DNA of 16,501 nucleotides from JAFMKE01 sp964655225. Lineage in GTDB: Bacteria; Bacteroidota; Bacteroidia; Chitinophagales; UBA8649. Under the pieces are notes generated by a model. It ran no database searches, was not told where the DNA came from, and saw only the letters and a list, made by a program, of their open reading frames with translations. A program made the position numbers and the translations under genes. The stretch is from contig CAZZMB010000046.1 in assembly GCA_964655225.1 (NCBI GenBank), positions 1-16,501 of the forward strand, written 5' to 3'. How positions within the stretch are numbered: position 1 is the stretch's first letter; the number at the start of each line of letters is the position of its first letter. Shown piece after piece: positions 7,118 to 14,591 of the stretch.

Positions 7118-7136
7118 GCGTTCAAAGTAAAAATAT

Positions 7137-8537
7137 ATGGACAAGATAAAATTTGGCACTGACGGATGGCGTGCAATAATTGCGGATACATATACCGTAA
7201 CGAATGTTAAGCGAATAGCCAAAGCAACAGCTGATTGGGTAAAAGCTAAAAGTGATACTCCATCTATAGTTTTGGGATATGATTGCCGGTTTGGAGGATT
7301 TCTTTTTGCTCAAACAGTTATCGACGTTATGGCTTCTCAAGGGGTGAAAGTATTTTTTGATAAGAACTTTGTGTCCACACCAATGATTTCTTTGGCAGCT
7401 AATAAATTGCAAAGCACTGCGGGGGTGATTTTAACTGCTAGTCACAATCCTCCGAGCTATAATGGCTATAAATTAAAATCTAATTTTGGTGGACCGACCA
7501 TACCTGCTGAAATTCAGGAGGTGGAAGATTTGATTGAAGATGTATGGGATTGCCCTAAAAGTGATTGGGATAAATTGGAGAAAACGGATTTACTGGAGTT
7601 TGTAGATTTTGAAGAAATGTATTTTCAGCATGTAATTGCTCATTTTGATATGGAGACCATTCGACATTCAAAATATACTTTAGCGTATGATGCAATGTAT
7701 GGCGCTGGCCAGCGTATATTGCCAAGACTGTTACCTAATGCAGCAACCTTGCATTGCGATTTTAATCCAAGTTTTATGGGGCAGGCTCCTGAGCCAATCC
7801 ATAAAAACCTGCAGGAATTTTCTGATTTAATTCGGAAAGACGATAGTTTAGCAATTGGCTTAGCAAACGATGGCGACGCAGATCGAATAGGATTATACAA
7901 CAGTCACGGAGAGTTCATAGATGCTCACCATATCTTATTGTTGCTCATCCATATTTTGCACAAGTATAAGAAGATGAGTGGAAAGGTTGTGATCGCTTTT
8001 TCAGTATCACCTAAGATTAAGAAAATGTGCAAGGCTTATGGCATAGAATGTCAAGTAACCCCTATTGGATTTAAGCACATTGCGCAGATTATGATTCAGG
8101 ATGATGTCCTTGTTGGTGGAGAGGAGAGTGGAGGCATAGCCGTTAAAGGACATATACCAGAGCGAGATGGTATTTGGGATGGATTGGTTATTCTTGAGCA
8201 TATGGCCAAAACCAACACCTCTGTAGAGGAGTTGATAGCTGAAGTGTATGCTGTTGTTGGCCCATTCTCATACAACAGAAATGATTTACATCTTGAAGAA
8301 AGCAAAAAGCAAGAAATTATTGCTAATTGTAAAGCAGATAAGTATACTTCATTTGGCGAGTTCAATATTGAAGATGTTGAAACCATCGATGGGTTTAAAT
8401 ACCACCTTGGCAATGATCGCAATGTAATGATTAGACCTTCTGGAACTGAGCCGGTTTTACGTGTATACGCGGAAGCAGAAACGCCAGAAATGGTGGAAAA
8501 TATACTTAGGCAGACTAAGGAAGTTTTGTTGGGGTAG
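7137..8537 (+). CDS. Phosphoglucomutase/phosphomannomutase family protein
   Basis: An alpha-D-phosphohexomutase (ManB/PMM-PGM family) that interconverts hexose 1- and 6-phosphates through a phosphoserine, feeding nucleotide-sugar and glycan synthesis in the cytosol. The four signatures are intact: the phosphoserine loop TASHNPPSYNGYK with S102, the metal loop DGDADR (245-250), the sugar-binding GGEESGG (327-333) and the phosphate-binding RPSGTEP (433-439). At 466 residues it is full length. The N-terminus KFGTDGWRAIIAD is that of the phosphoglucomutase branch rather than GlmM, but substrate choice cannot be settled from sequence. The gene is divergent from pcm. Its stop codon directly abuts the stop codon of the convergent dtd, with no terminator between. 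Confidence 0.93.
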   Translation: MDKIKFGTDGWRAIIADTYTVTNVKRIAKATADWVKAKSDTPSIVLGYDCRFGGFLFAQTVIDVMASQGVKVFFDKNFVSTPMISLAANKLQSTAGVILTASHNPPSYNGYKLKSNFGGPTIPAEIQEVEDLIEDVWDCPKSDWDKLEKTDLLEFVDFEEMYFQHVIAHFDMETIRHSKYTLAYDAMYGAGQRILPRLLPNAATLHCDFNPSFMGQAPEPIHKNLQEFSDLIRKDDSLAIGLANDGDADRIGLYNSHGEFIDAHHILLLLIHILHKYKKMSGKVVIAFSVSPKIKKMCKAYGIECQVTPIGFKHIAQIMIQDDVLVGGEESGGIAVKGHIPERDGIWDGLVILEHMAKTNTSVEELIAEVYAVVGPFSYNRNDLHLEESKKQEIIANCKADKYTSFGEFNIEDVETIDGFKYHLGNDRNVMIRPSGTEPVLRVYAEAETPEMVENILRQTKEVLLG

Positions 8538-8990
8538 TTAATTCTTTTGTTTACTATCCAGTATAATGGTTACTGGACCGTTGTTTAAAAGAGATACTTG
8601 CATATCAGCGCCAAACTCTCCTGCTTGTATGGCTTTGCCGATATTTTTTTGAAAGTGCACAATGCTTTGTTGATACAAGGGGAGTGCGATGTCTGGATGT
8701 GCGGCTTTTATAAAACTAGGTCGGTTGCCTTTTTTTGTTGAAGCGTTAAGTGTAAACTGACTGATGAGTAGAATATCCGCATTTATATCCAATAAGGAAA
8801 GGTTCATTTTGCCTTCCTCATCATTAAAAACCCGCAGCTGAATAATCTTTTTTATCATCCACTCCATATCGGAGGGAGAATCCTCATTTTCATACCCCAT
8901 CAATACCAATAAGCCCTTTTTGATTTGCCCTATGACCTTGCCATTGACTTCAACCTTGGCCTCGCTAACTCTTTGAATTACTGCTTTCAT
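8538..8990 (-). CDS. dtd: D-aminoacyl-tRNA deacylase
   Basis: A cytosolic proofreading enzyme that hydrolyses D-aminoacyl-tRNAs (and glycyl-tRNA-Ala in characterised members), recycling tRNA. At 150 residues it matches the family. The two active-site motifs are intact: SQFTL (77-81) and the Gly-cisPro motif in NGPVTI (137-142). The N-terminal MKAVIQRV and GEFGADMQVSL (124-134) are also typical. It ends back to back with the phosphoglucomutase gene with zero spacing. The 142 nt between it and the end of the peptidase gene hold a weak hairpin and no recognisable gene or promoter box. Confidence 0.96.
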   Translation of the reverse strand: MKAVIQRVSEAKVEVNGKVIGQIKKGLLVLMGYENEDSPSDMEWMIKKIIQLRVFNDEEGKMNLSLLDINADILLISQFTLNASTKKGNRPSFIKAAHPDIALPLYQQSIVHFQKNIGKAIQAGEFGADMQVSLLNNGPVTIILDSKQKN

Positions 8991-9107
8991 TTATTGAATG
9001 AGTTTATGCTATTTGATTTTAGGAAAGCTCAATATTCCCCTATTGATTGGACTTTTCACCGTATGATAGTCATTAAGTTTCTTTGAAGTATTTTACTGAA
9101 AAAGCTT

Positions 9108-9126
9108 TAGACCAACATCCGGTCTA
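9108..9126 (-). terminator. Weak candidate terminator of the peptidase gene
   Basis: A 6-bp stem (TAGACC at 9108-9113, GGTCTA at 9121-9126) with a 7-nt loop lies just beyond the stop codon of the peptidase gene. On the minus strand it is followed by AAGCTTTTT, a broken T tract. The stem is short, so this is tentative. Confidence 0.35.
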
Positions 9127-9132
9127 TTTTCA

Positions 9133-12100
9133 TTAAAATGCTCGATTAAAACCAAGCACCCATCTGAACGCCACATTGTTTTCGCCCGCTGGAGCGTTAG
9201 ATACAACAAATGGAATATCAAACCGAATGGTTAATGGTTTGGTATTATACAACTTAAACCATCGTTTTATGGTGAAACTTGCCCCAACACCAGCATCCGC
9301 TCTCCAACTTGACCATTGACTTTTTTTGTCTGTATTGATATAACTTAGCACACCTGCATCGACAAACAAATAACTATCAAAATCAAAATGGCTTTTCAAT
9401 TTTCTAGCTCTTTTTAATTGGATAATGTTATCAAACTCCAATTCCGTATTGATAGAAAATCCGCTATTTCCTCTGTAGGCTTGTATTGGCTTTCCGGCAT
9501 TATCTTCCTCCACGGCAAAGTAGCCTGCGTATCCCCTTAAATTTAATCCACCACCATGATGGAAATGATTGCTAGTTTTTCCGTATTCACCTATCCATTC
9601 ATTGGGCAAGAAACCAGATGAACGAACATACTTGTTGTCTACCATTGCTTCACCATTAGCACCGGCGAGGTATACAGAAGATTCAGTTGGGGTGTTTTTG
9701 GTCCCCATTCTTCCATAAAATCGAGATGACCAATTTAATCGCCATAGCTTGATATTCTCGATGTAATCCAATTCAATAAATTGATAATTGACATCCTGAC
9801 TTACCGAGGTTCTGGCTAATATATTCAGTTCGCCAACATAATTCCTCTTGGGGTCTGAAACGGAATAATTTAATCCAAAATTTAAACTGGCATTATTTTT
9901 TTCAATATCCCATTCATCGGGATATATAAGGTAGTTCCTATCGTTTATCTCTTCGCGCTCCATACTCTTGAAGCCCAGCGAGACGTTTAGTTTGTTTTTA
10001 AACTCTTTTTCAATTTCAATTTCTCTTAAGTAGAGACCATCCAACATACGAGATGCAATAGTAATATCTGTATTTGGCAGCACTTGGTCAAGGGCTGTGT
10101 TGTACCAAAAATTATAATTGAAGCGATCGTTGGTGTAGTATTGATTATCATTGGATTGGATTGCCTGATTAGGTAAATTTCCTTGAAAAAGACGGGTGTT
10201 GTACCAAGCAGTCAACCAAAAATTATGTTTTTTCTTCATGTAGTTGCCATTCATGTGCCATCCAAGTTTGAATCCATCATAAGCATTCCACCATATATCT
10301 GGTCGGTAGTTAATGTGGAATTTTTTCCAGTCAGGGTAGTTCCAAACATAACTATCGAAGTGCCAACTTATATTATCTCTTATACGGTTATCAAAAATAT
10401 TCGCATCTGCCAGGCGTTCGGTGGGATCGATTACGACATCTTTAATTTTGACTTTTTTCCCCTCGTAAGCTTCCGGTATACTTACAGTAGCTTGGTAGCT
10501 TGGATAAAGTTTATCCCATCCCGTCCATTTCCCCAAAGTTGTCGCATCTGTTTCTTTCTCGAAGTACTGATTAGGAATATAAAAATCAAAGGTTCGTCCT
10601 TCTTTGTCTTTTATTTGGAAATCTAGCGGCATTTGCATGCGACCTTTTCGCTTAAAATTGATGGTAAAGGTGTTTTGCGCTCCCTTTACGCGTTTTATTT
10701 TTCCAATACCGTAATCTATTGTTTTATTTGTTTCCAACCACTGATCAAAGAACCAGTTTAAATCGGCGTGGGTGTATTCTATGATGCTTTGCCTAAAATC
10801 TTCAGGATATGGATGAGCAAAACTCCATTTCTTAAAGTAGTACTGCATGGCTTTTAAAAATAAGTCATCTCCTAAAACGTATTGCAGATTGTATAGCATG
10901 GCTGCAGTTTTATAATACACATGGCCATAACCTCCACCATGTCTTAGTGCACCATTAAAGCCGTCACTATGCGTGTTCAATTGAGGGTCATTACCCAAAA
11001 CGGCATCTCTCATGTACCCATAATAGACTTCGTCTTCTTTAACCTCGCGGGGTTCCCGAAACTTGTTAATATATTTTGAACTTGATGGACTTGTTACCGT
11101 ATAGATTCCATCTATTTTCTCTTGCGCCCAACTCGTCAGAAACTGCGTAAATCCCTCGTCCATAAATGCTCGATAGGTTTCGTTGCTATTCATCATTCCA
11201 TAAAACCAATTGTGACCAACTTCATGTGCTAGCAGTCCTCTATATCCCGGATCACTGCCGCCATCTAAGGTCAACATGGGATACTCCATCCCGTCTTGGG
11301 CATCTGCAACAATCATTTTATGGTATCCATACATGCCGATATCTTCAGAATATACTTGAATCACTTTTGCCGTGTATTCAGCTGCATTTTGCCACTTGGA
11401 GGCATGAGGTTCTTGAACAAAAGCGTAGGTTTTAATCCCATTCCATTCCGCTTCACCAATTCGATAGTTTGGATTAGCGGTAAAGGCAAAGTCATGAACA
11501 TTTTCTGCATAAAAATGCCATTCTTTTCGAACACCTTCCTCATATGGGGTGATCACAGATGGCCTTTCTCCCCAAGGTTTGTCTGCGAAGTTTTTGATGT
11601 CTAGTTTTTTGCGTAAATCGGTTGGCAAAACTTCTTCTTCATTTTGCAACTTTCCAGTGGCTGCGACTACATAATCGTTTGCAAAATTTAGAGTAACATC
11701 AAAGCTTCCAAAATCTCCATAGAATTCACGACCTAAATGTTGGTCGGTGGTCCACCCAAATTTTTTATCATAGGCGGCAATTCGCGGGTACCAGTGACAC
11801 CCATTGTATTGTTTTTTACCAAAACTATTGAAATACTTCATTCTACGACGGACGCCTCCATTGTCGTAATAGGTTTTGAAGTTTATGTTGAAGGTATGTT
11901 TGGTATTAGGAAGAATGGCTTCATTGAGATGTACGATTAGTATGGTATTATCCAGCGTAGTTTCTACCGTTTCACCATTCAAGGAGATGAAATCAATTGT
12001 AGTCCCTAAGCCTTGCTCTTCATATTTCCCATACTCAGGACTTCGGCCATTGTTGTGGTAAAGATTGTCATAGTAGGAATGAGGTTGGAAAGCATTTTGA

Positions 12101-12378
12101 TAGAGATGGAAATAGACAACTTTAAGCGTATCTGGGGAGTTGTTCCAGTAGCTCAATTCTTCAATACCCGAAATGATATCGGTTTTTTCATCGATGGTGG
12201 CATGGATTTTATAAGCCACATCCTGCTGCCAATAGTCACTACTTGGCTTTTTATTTGCCCAGTATAAAGGATTGTCAGCATGCTGAAAGGTGTTTGGAGG
12301 TACAATTGGATTGTACTCTTGCGCGAGTGTGATACTTAATAGAAAAGTTAAGCTGGATAGAAATCTTAAAGCCTTCAT
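9133..12378 (-). CDS. Exported M1 metallopeptidase fused to an Omp85-like outer-membrane beta-barrel
   Basis: A 1081-residue exported protein. Residues 1-19 form a signal peptide (cleavage near TLA-QEY). About 45-550 is an M1 (gluzincin) aminopeptidase-type region: GMEYP (363-367) stands for the GxMEN exopeptidase motif, H385-E-x2-H389 with E408 gives HEXXH-18-E zinc binding, and Y489 (HVYYKTAAML) is a plausible transition-state Tyr. About 555-665 is a beta-rich linker domain. From about 668 to the end the sequence alternates hydrophobic and polar residues like outer-membrane strands. It carries the Omp85-type pattern of GGGLNLRGY (942-950), then GFSINTELEFDN, FVDAGV (1005-1010), DAGVGASF (1028-1035), a proline-flanked final strand and a terminal Phe. 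No POTRA domain is recognisable. If the Omp85 topology holds, the peptidase faces the periplasm. The M1 assignment is secure, the barrel is inferred, and the substrate is unknown. It is monocistronic. Confidence 0.9.
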   Translation of the reverse strand: MKALRFLSSLTFLLSITLAQEYNPIVPPNTFQHADNPLYWANKKPSSDYWQQDVAYKIHATIDEKTDIISGIEELSYWNNSPDTLKVVYFHLYQNAFQPHSYYDNLYHNNGRSPEYGKYEEQGLGTTIDFISLNGETVETTLDNTILIVHLNEAILPNTKHTFNINFKTYYDNGGVRRRMKYFNSFGKKQYNGCHWYPRIAAYDKKFGWTTDQHLGREFYGDFGSFDVTLNFANDYVVAATGKLQNEEEVLPTDLRKKLDIKNFADKPWGERPSVITPYEEGVRKEWHFYAENVHDFAFTANPNYRIGEAEWNGIKTYAFVQEPHASKWQNAAEYTAKVIQVYSEDIGMYGYHKMIVADAQDGMEYPMLTLDGGSDPGYRGLLAHEVGHNWFYGMMNSNETYRAFMDEGFTQFLTSWAQEKIDGIYTVTSPSSSKYINKFREPREVKEDEVYYGYMRDAVLGNDPQLNTHSDGFNGALRHGGGYGHVYYKTAAMLYNLQYVLGDDLFLKAMQYYFKKWSFAHPYPEDFRQSIIEYTHADLNWFFDQWLETNKTIDYGIGKIKRVKGAQNTFTINFKRKGRMQMPLDFQIKDKEGRTFDFYIPNQYFEKETDATTLGKWTGWDKLYPSYQATVSIPEAYEGKKVKIKDVVIDPTERLADANIFDNRIRDNISWHFDSYVWNYPDWKKFHINYRPDIWWNAYDGFKLGWHMNGNYMKKKHNFWLTAWYNTRLFQGNLPNQAIQSNDNQYYTNDRFNYNFWYNTALDQVLPNTDITIASRMLDGLYLREIEIEKEFKNKLNVSLGFKSMEREEINDRNYLIYPDEWDIEKNNASLNFGLNYSVSDPKRNYVGELNILARTSVSQDVNYQFIELDYIENIKLWRLNWSSRFYGRMGTKNTPTESSVYLAGANGEAMVDNKYVRSSGFLPNEWIGEYGKTSNHFHHGGGLNLRGYAGYFAVEEDNAGKPIQAYRGNSGFSINTELEFDNIIQLKRARKLKSHFDFDSYLFVDAGVLSYINTDKKSQWSSWRADAGVGASFTIKRWFKLYNTKPLTIRFDIPFVVSNAPAGENNVAFRWVLGFNRAF

Positions 12379-12522
12379 GTTAAAAGTTTAGCGCAATTTA
12401 CGGAATTTTTAGGTGAGGATTTGCCCCGAAATAATATAAAGTTGGATTTATAATTTTACTAGTTAGCTATTTTTAAGTTCAGTGAATATGCTAAGATGTA
12501 TCGAGTAGATAATTGGCTGTTT

Positions 12523-12565
12523 CACGTTACGCACGCAAACGTGCCAAATACTTAATCCAAGTATT
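12523..12565. repeat. Two adjacent inverted repeats between the peptidase gene and dprA
   Basis: In the 275-nt divergent intergenic region, GCACG-CAAA-CGTGC (12531-12544) can form a hairpin, alternatively nested as CACGTT (12523-12528) with AACGTG (12538-12543). Directly after it AATACTT (12547-12553) pairs with AAGTATT (12559-12565). Neither has a T tract. They may be operator or RNA structures for dprA. No function is demonstrated. Confidence 0.4.
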
Positions 12566-12608
12566 AAACTACAAAGTATAAGGAAGGTCTAAGTATTTTA
12601 CTCAGTAT
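12560..12608 (+). repeat. Four short AGTAT direct repeats upstream of dprA
   Basis: AGTAT occurs at 12560, 12575, 12592 and 12604, in similar contexts (AAGTATT, AAGTATA, AAGTATT, CAGTATT) at intervals of 15, 17 and 12 nt. This is denser than the surrounding DNA but the unit is short and AT-rich, so chance cannot be excluded. Confidence 0.3.
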
Positions 12609-12653
12609 TTTCAGTTTCTTATCCATCCTTACTTCTACCATATTGCTTTATCG

Positions 12654-13721
12654 ATGATCCCGGGAATGGGAGCTGTGAATTCCAAACAACTTATTGCCTA
12701 TTGTGGCAGTGCAGAAGCGGTATTTAAACAAAAGAGGAGTCATTTGCTGAAAATCCCCGGTATTGGCTTTAAAACTGCAGCGAGCATTTTGAATGCCAGT
12801 GTTTTTGAGCGTGTGCATCTTGAGCTAGAATTTTGCTTAGAGAATGAAGTAGAGGTTATTCCATATAATGTCAAGGCGTTTCCAAAGCGATTACTTCATT
12901 GTTATGATAGCCCCTCGGTCTTGTATAAAAAAGGAAAGTTGGATCTAAACTCAAGCAAAGTATTAGCGATAGTAGGGACTAGAAAAGCCAGTAAAATTGG
13001 CTTGGATTTCGTTCAAGAGTTTGTCGAAGAAATTGCGCCCTTTAACGTTCAAATAGTCAGTGGTATGGCGCTGGGAATAGATGCTCGAGCTCATCAGGCT
13101 GCATTAGCATATGATACCGATACCATCGGAGTCTTAGGACATTCCTTATCCACGATCTATCCCCATAAAAACACAAATCTTGCGAAAGAAATGTTGCAAA
13201 AGGGTAGTGCATTGCTCAGCGAATATCCTTCTGGTACTGAGATAATTCCTGCAAATTTTCCTATGAGAAACAGAATAGTAGCTGGCTTGTCTGACGCTAC
13301 GATAGTTGTAGAGAGTGCGAGTAAGGGAGGCGCTTTAATAACGGCCAATTTAGCACACTCCTACAATAGAGATGTATTCGCGGTTCCGGGCAGATATAGT
13401 GATAAGTATGCTCGTGGATGTAATCGTTTGATAAAAGATTTAAAAGCAAACCTCATCGAGAGTGCTGAAGATGTCCTTAATCAAATGGCCTGGTTTGATC
13501 AAGACAATAAGCTTAGAAAAGTACAACGGAGTTTAGCATTGGATTTAAGTGAAGAGGAAAAAAGAGTAGTTGAATTGCTTCGACAGGCTGAATTTGTCGA
13601 AATGGATCAACTCCTTCAGTTTACGAATATGACGCCTGGTAAATTATCGAATATTCTTTTAGAACTTGAGCTTAGGGGGGTGGTCTATGCCTTACCAGGC
13701 AATCGCTTTTCACTTAACTAA
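12654..13721 (+). CDS. dprA: DNA processing protein DprA (Smf)
   Basis: A cytosolic ssDNA-binding protein that protects incoming DNA and loads RecA during natural transformation. It is also widespread in bacteria not known to be competent. The N-terminal helix-hairpin-helix region includes LLKIPGIGFKTAASIL (31-46). The Rossmann-type DprA core shows VGTRKASKIG (107-116), VSGMALGIDARAHQAAL (135-151), VLGHSLSTIYPHKN (160-173), FPMRNRIVAGLS (202-213) and SKGGALITA (223-231). A C-terminal winged-helix domain spans about 298-355. The first ATG is at 12654, but the in-frame codons upstream read FYHIALS, which continues the conserved DprA N-terminus. No ATG, GTG or TTG precedes them before the stop at 12579, so initiation may be at a non-standard codon such as ATC 12621. 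The last 4 nt overlap the end of the convergent hydrolase gene. Confidence 0.94.
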   Translation: MIPGMGAVNSKQLIAYCGSAEAVFKQKRSHLLKIPGIGFKTAASILNASVFERVHLELEFCLENEVEVIPYNVKAFPKRLLHCYDSPSVLYKKGKLDLNSSKVLAIVGTRKASKIGLDFVQEFVEEIAPFNVQIVSGMALGIDARAHQAALAYDTDTIGVLGHSLSTIYPHKNTNLAKEMLQKGSALLSEYPSGTEIIPANFPMRNRIVAGLSDATIVVESASKGGALITANLAHSYNRDVFAVPGRYSDKYARGCNRLIKDLKANLIESAEDVLNQMAWFDQDNKLRKVQRSLALDLSEEEKRVVELLRQAEFVEMDQLLQFTNMTPGKLSNILLELELRGVVYALPGNRFSLN

Positions 13722-14584
13722 GTAGCGTGCTCATGGAATTCAAAAAAATACTTCAAGACTAATTCAGGCGCTTCTAACTGAGGATAATGTCCTATATTTT
13801 CTATCAATATCACATCTGGATTGGGTATTACCATCTTATAATGCTTAGCCATATGTATGCCTGATATCGGATCCATTACTCCATTAATTAGGCGCAAGGG
13901 GACAGTCGTTTTTTGAAGAGCGATAAGCCACCTATTCTCGTTGTCTATTCGGTCTTGCATATAATGAATAAGCAAATGGAAGATTTTCATGCCATCCTTG
14001 AGATTCATGAGATCCCAAAGTTGCTTTAACTCATTTTTGTTGGCTTGTGTATGCGGGCCAAAAATTTTTTGAAATGTGCGTTTGAACATGCTAAAATTGT
14101 ACAAGCGAGCGATATACTTTCCAAGAGGTGTCATCAAAGCTCGTTGCACTGGACGTGGTTTATGTATACCTGGAAATAATCCGCCATTGAGAAGGCAGCA
14201 ACTTTGGATTTGGAAAGAGAGCGCACCATCCAATTGTCGGGCTAAAAGTTCATTGGCAACCGTATCCCCTTTGTCGTGCGCAAGCAGATGGCAGGACCTT
14301 AGGTCTAGTTTTTTTAGCAATGCTTCTGCAATGTCAGCTTGCTGAGAGATTTTGTAGGTATTGTCTATGGGTTTATCTGAAAAGCCATATCCAATCATGT
14401 CAAAAGATATGACTTCAAATTGGGTAGTCAGTTTCTCTATGATTTTGTACCAATCCCAAGAAGAAGTAGGAAATCCGTGAATAAGCAAGAGGGGGCTTCC
14501 AGAGCCTTCGGTGCGAAAGAAAATCTGATGTCCTTCAAATTCAAAATAATCACCACCCGCTCTCCATTTAGTAGGATTAATCAT
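13718..14584 (-). CDS. Alpha/beta hydrolase of the MEST (PEG1)-like type
   Basis: An alpha/beta-hydrolase-fold protein of 288 residues without a signal peptide. The oxyanion motif HGFP (36-39), the nucleophile elbow LLAHDKGDT with D104 in place of the usual Ser, an acidic residue in NGVMDP (D238) and H266 (GHYPQLE) make a plausible Asp-Asp-His triad, as in epoxide hydrolases and haloalkane dehalogenases. The segments HDKGDTVANELL (103-114), LLNGGLFPGIHKP (131-143), FGPHTQ (175-180) and HYPQLE (266-271) resemble animal MEST (mesoderm-specific transcript), whose substrate is uncertain. It is the third gene of the era operon, 7 nt after the DUF2279 gene. Its stop overlaps the dprA stop by 4 nt. 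The fold is certain; the MEST relationship is from memory of motifs; the reaction is unknown. Confidence 0.88.
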   Translation of the reverse strand: MINPTKWRAGGDYFEFEGHQIFFRTEGSGSPLLLIHGFPTSSWDWYKIIEKLTTQFEVISFDMIGYGFSDKPIDNTYKISQQADIAEALLKKLDLRSCHLLAHDKGDTVANELLARQLDGALSFQIQSCCLLNGGLFPGIHKPRPVQRALMTPLGKYIARLYNFSMFKRTFQKIFGPHTQANKNELKQLWDLMNLKDGMKIFHLLIHYMQDRIDNENRWLIALQKTTVPLRLINGVMDPISGIHMAKHYKMVIPNPDVILIENIGHYPQLEAPELVLKYFFEFHEHAT

Positions 14585-14591
14585 TGACGAT

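Noticed and set aside
7026..7136. Divergent pcm/phosphoglucomutase spacer checked for an RNA gene or riboswitch
   Set aside because: Only a tiny TTGC/GCAA palindrome and the -7 box at 7110-7117 were seen. There is no stable structure or conserved motif.
10183..10626. A 147-codon plus-strand open frame opposite the peptidase-barrel gene
   Set aside because: It is antisense to the peptidase-barrel gene, has no recognisable motif and no promoter-like box. Several similar shadows occur along this long gene.
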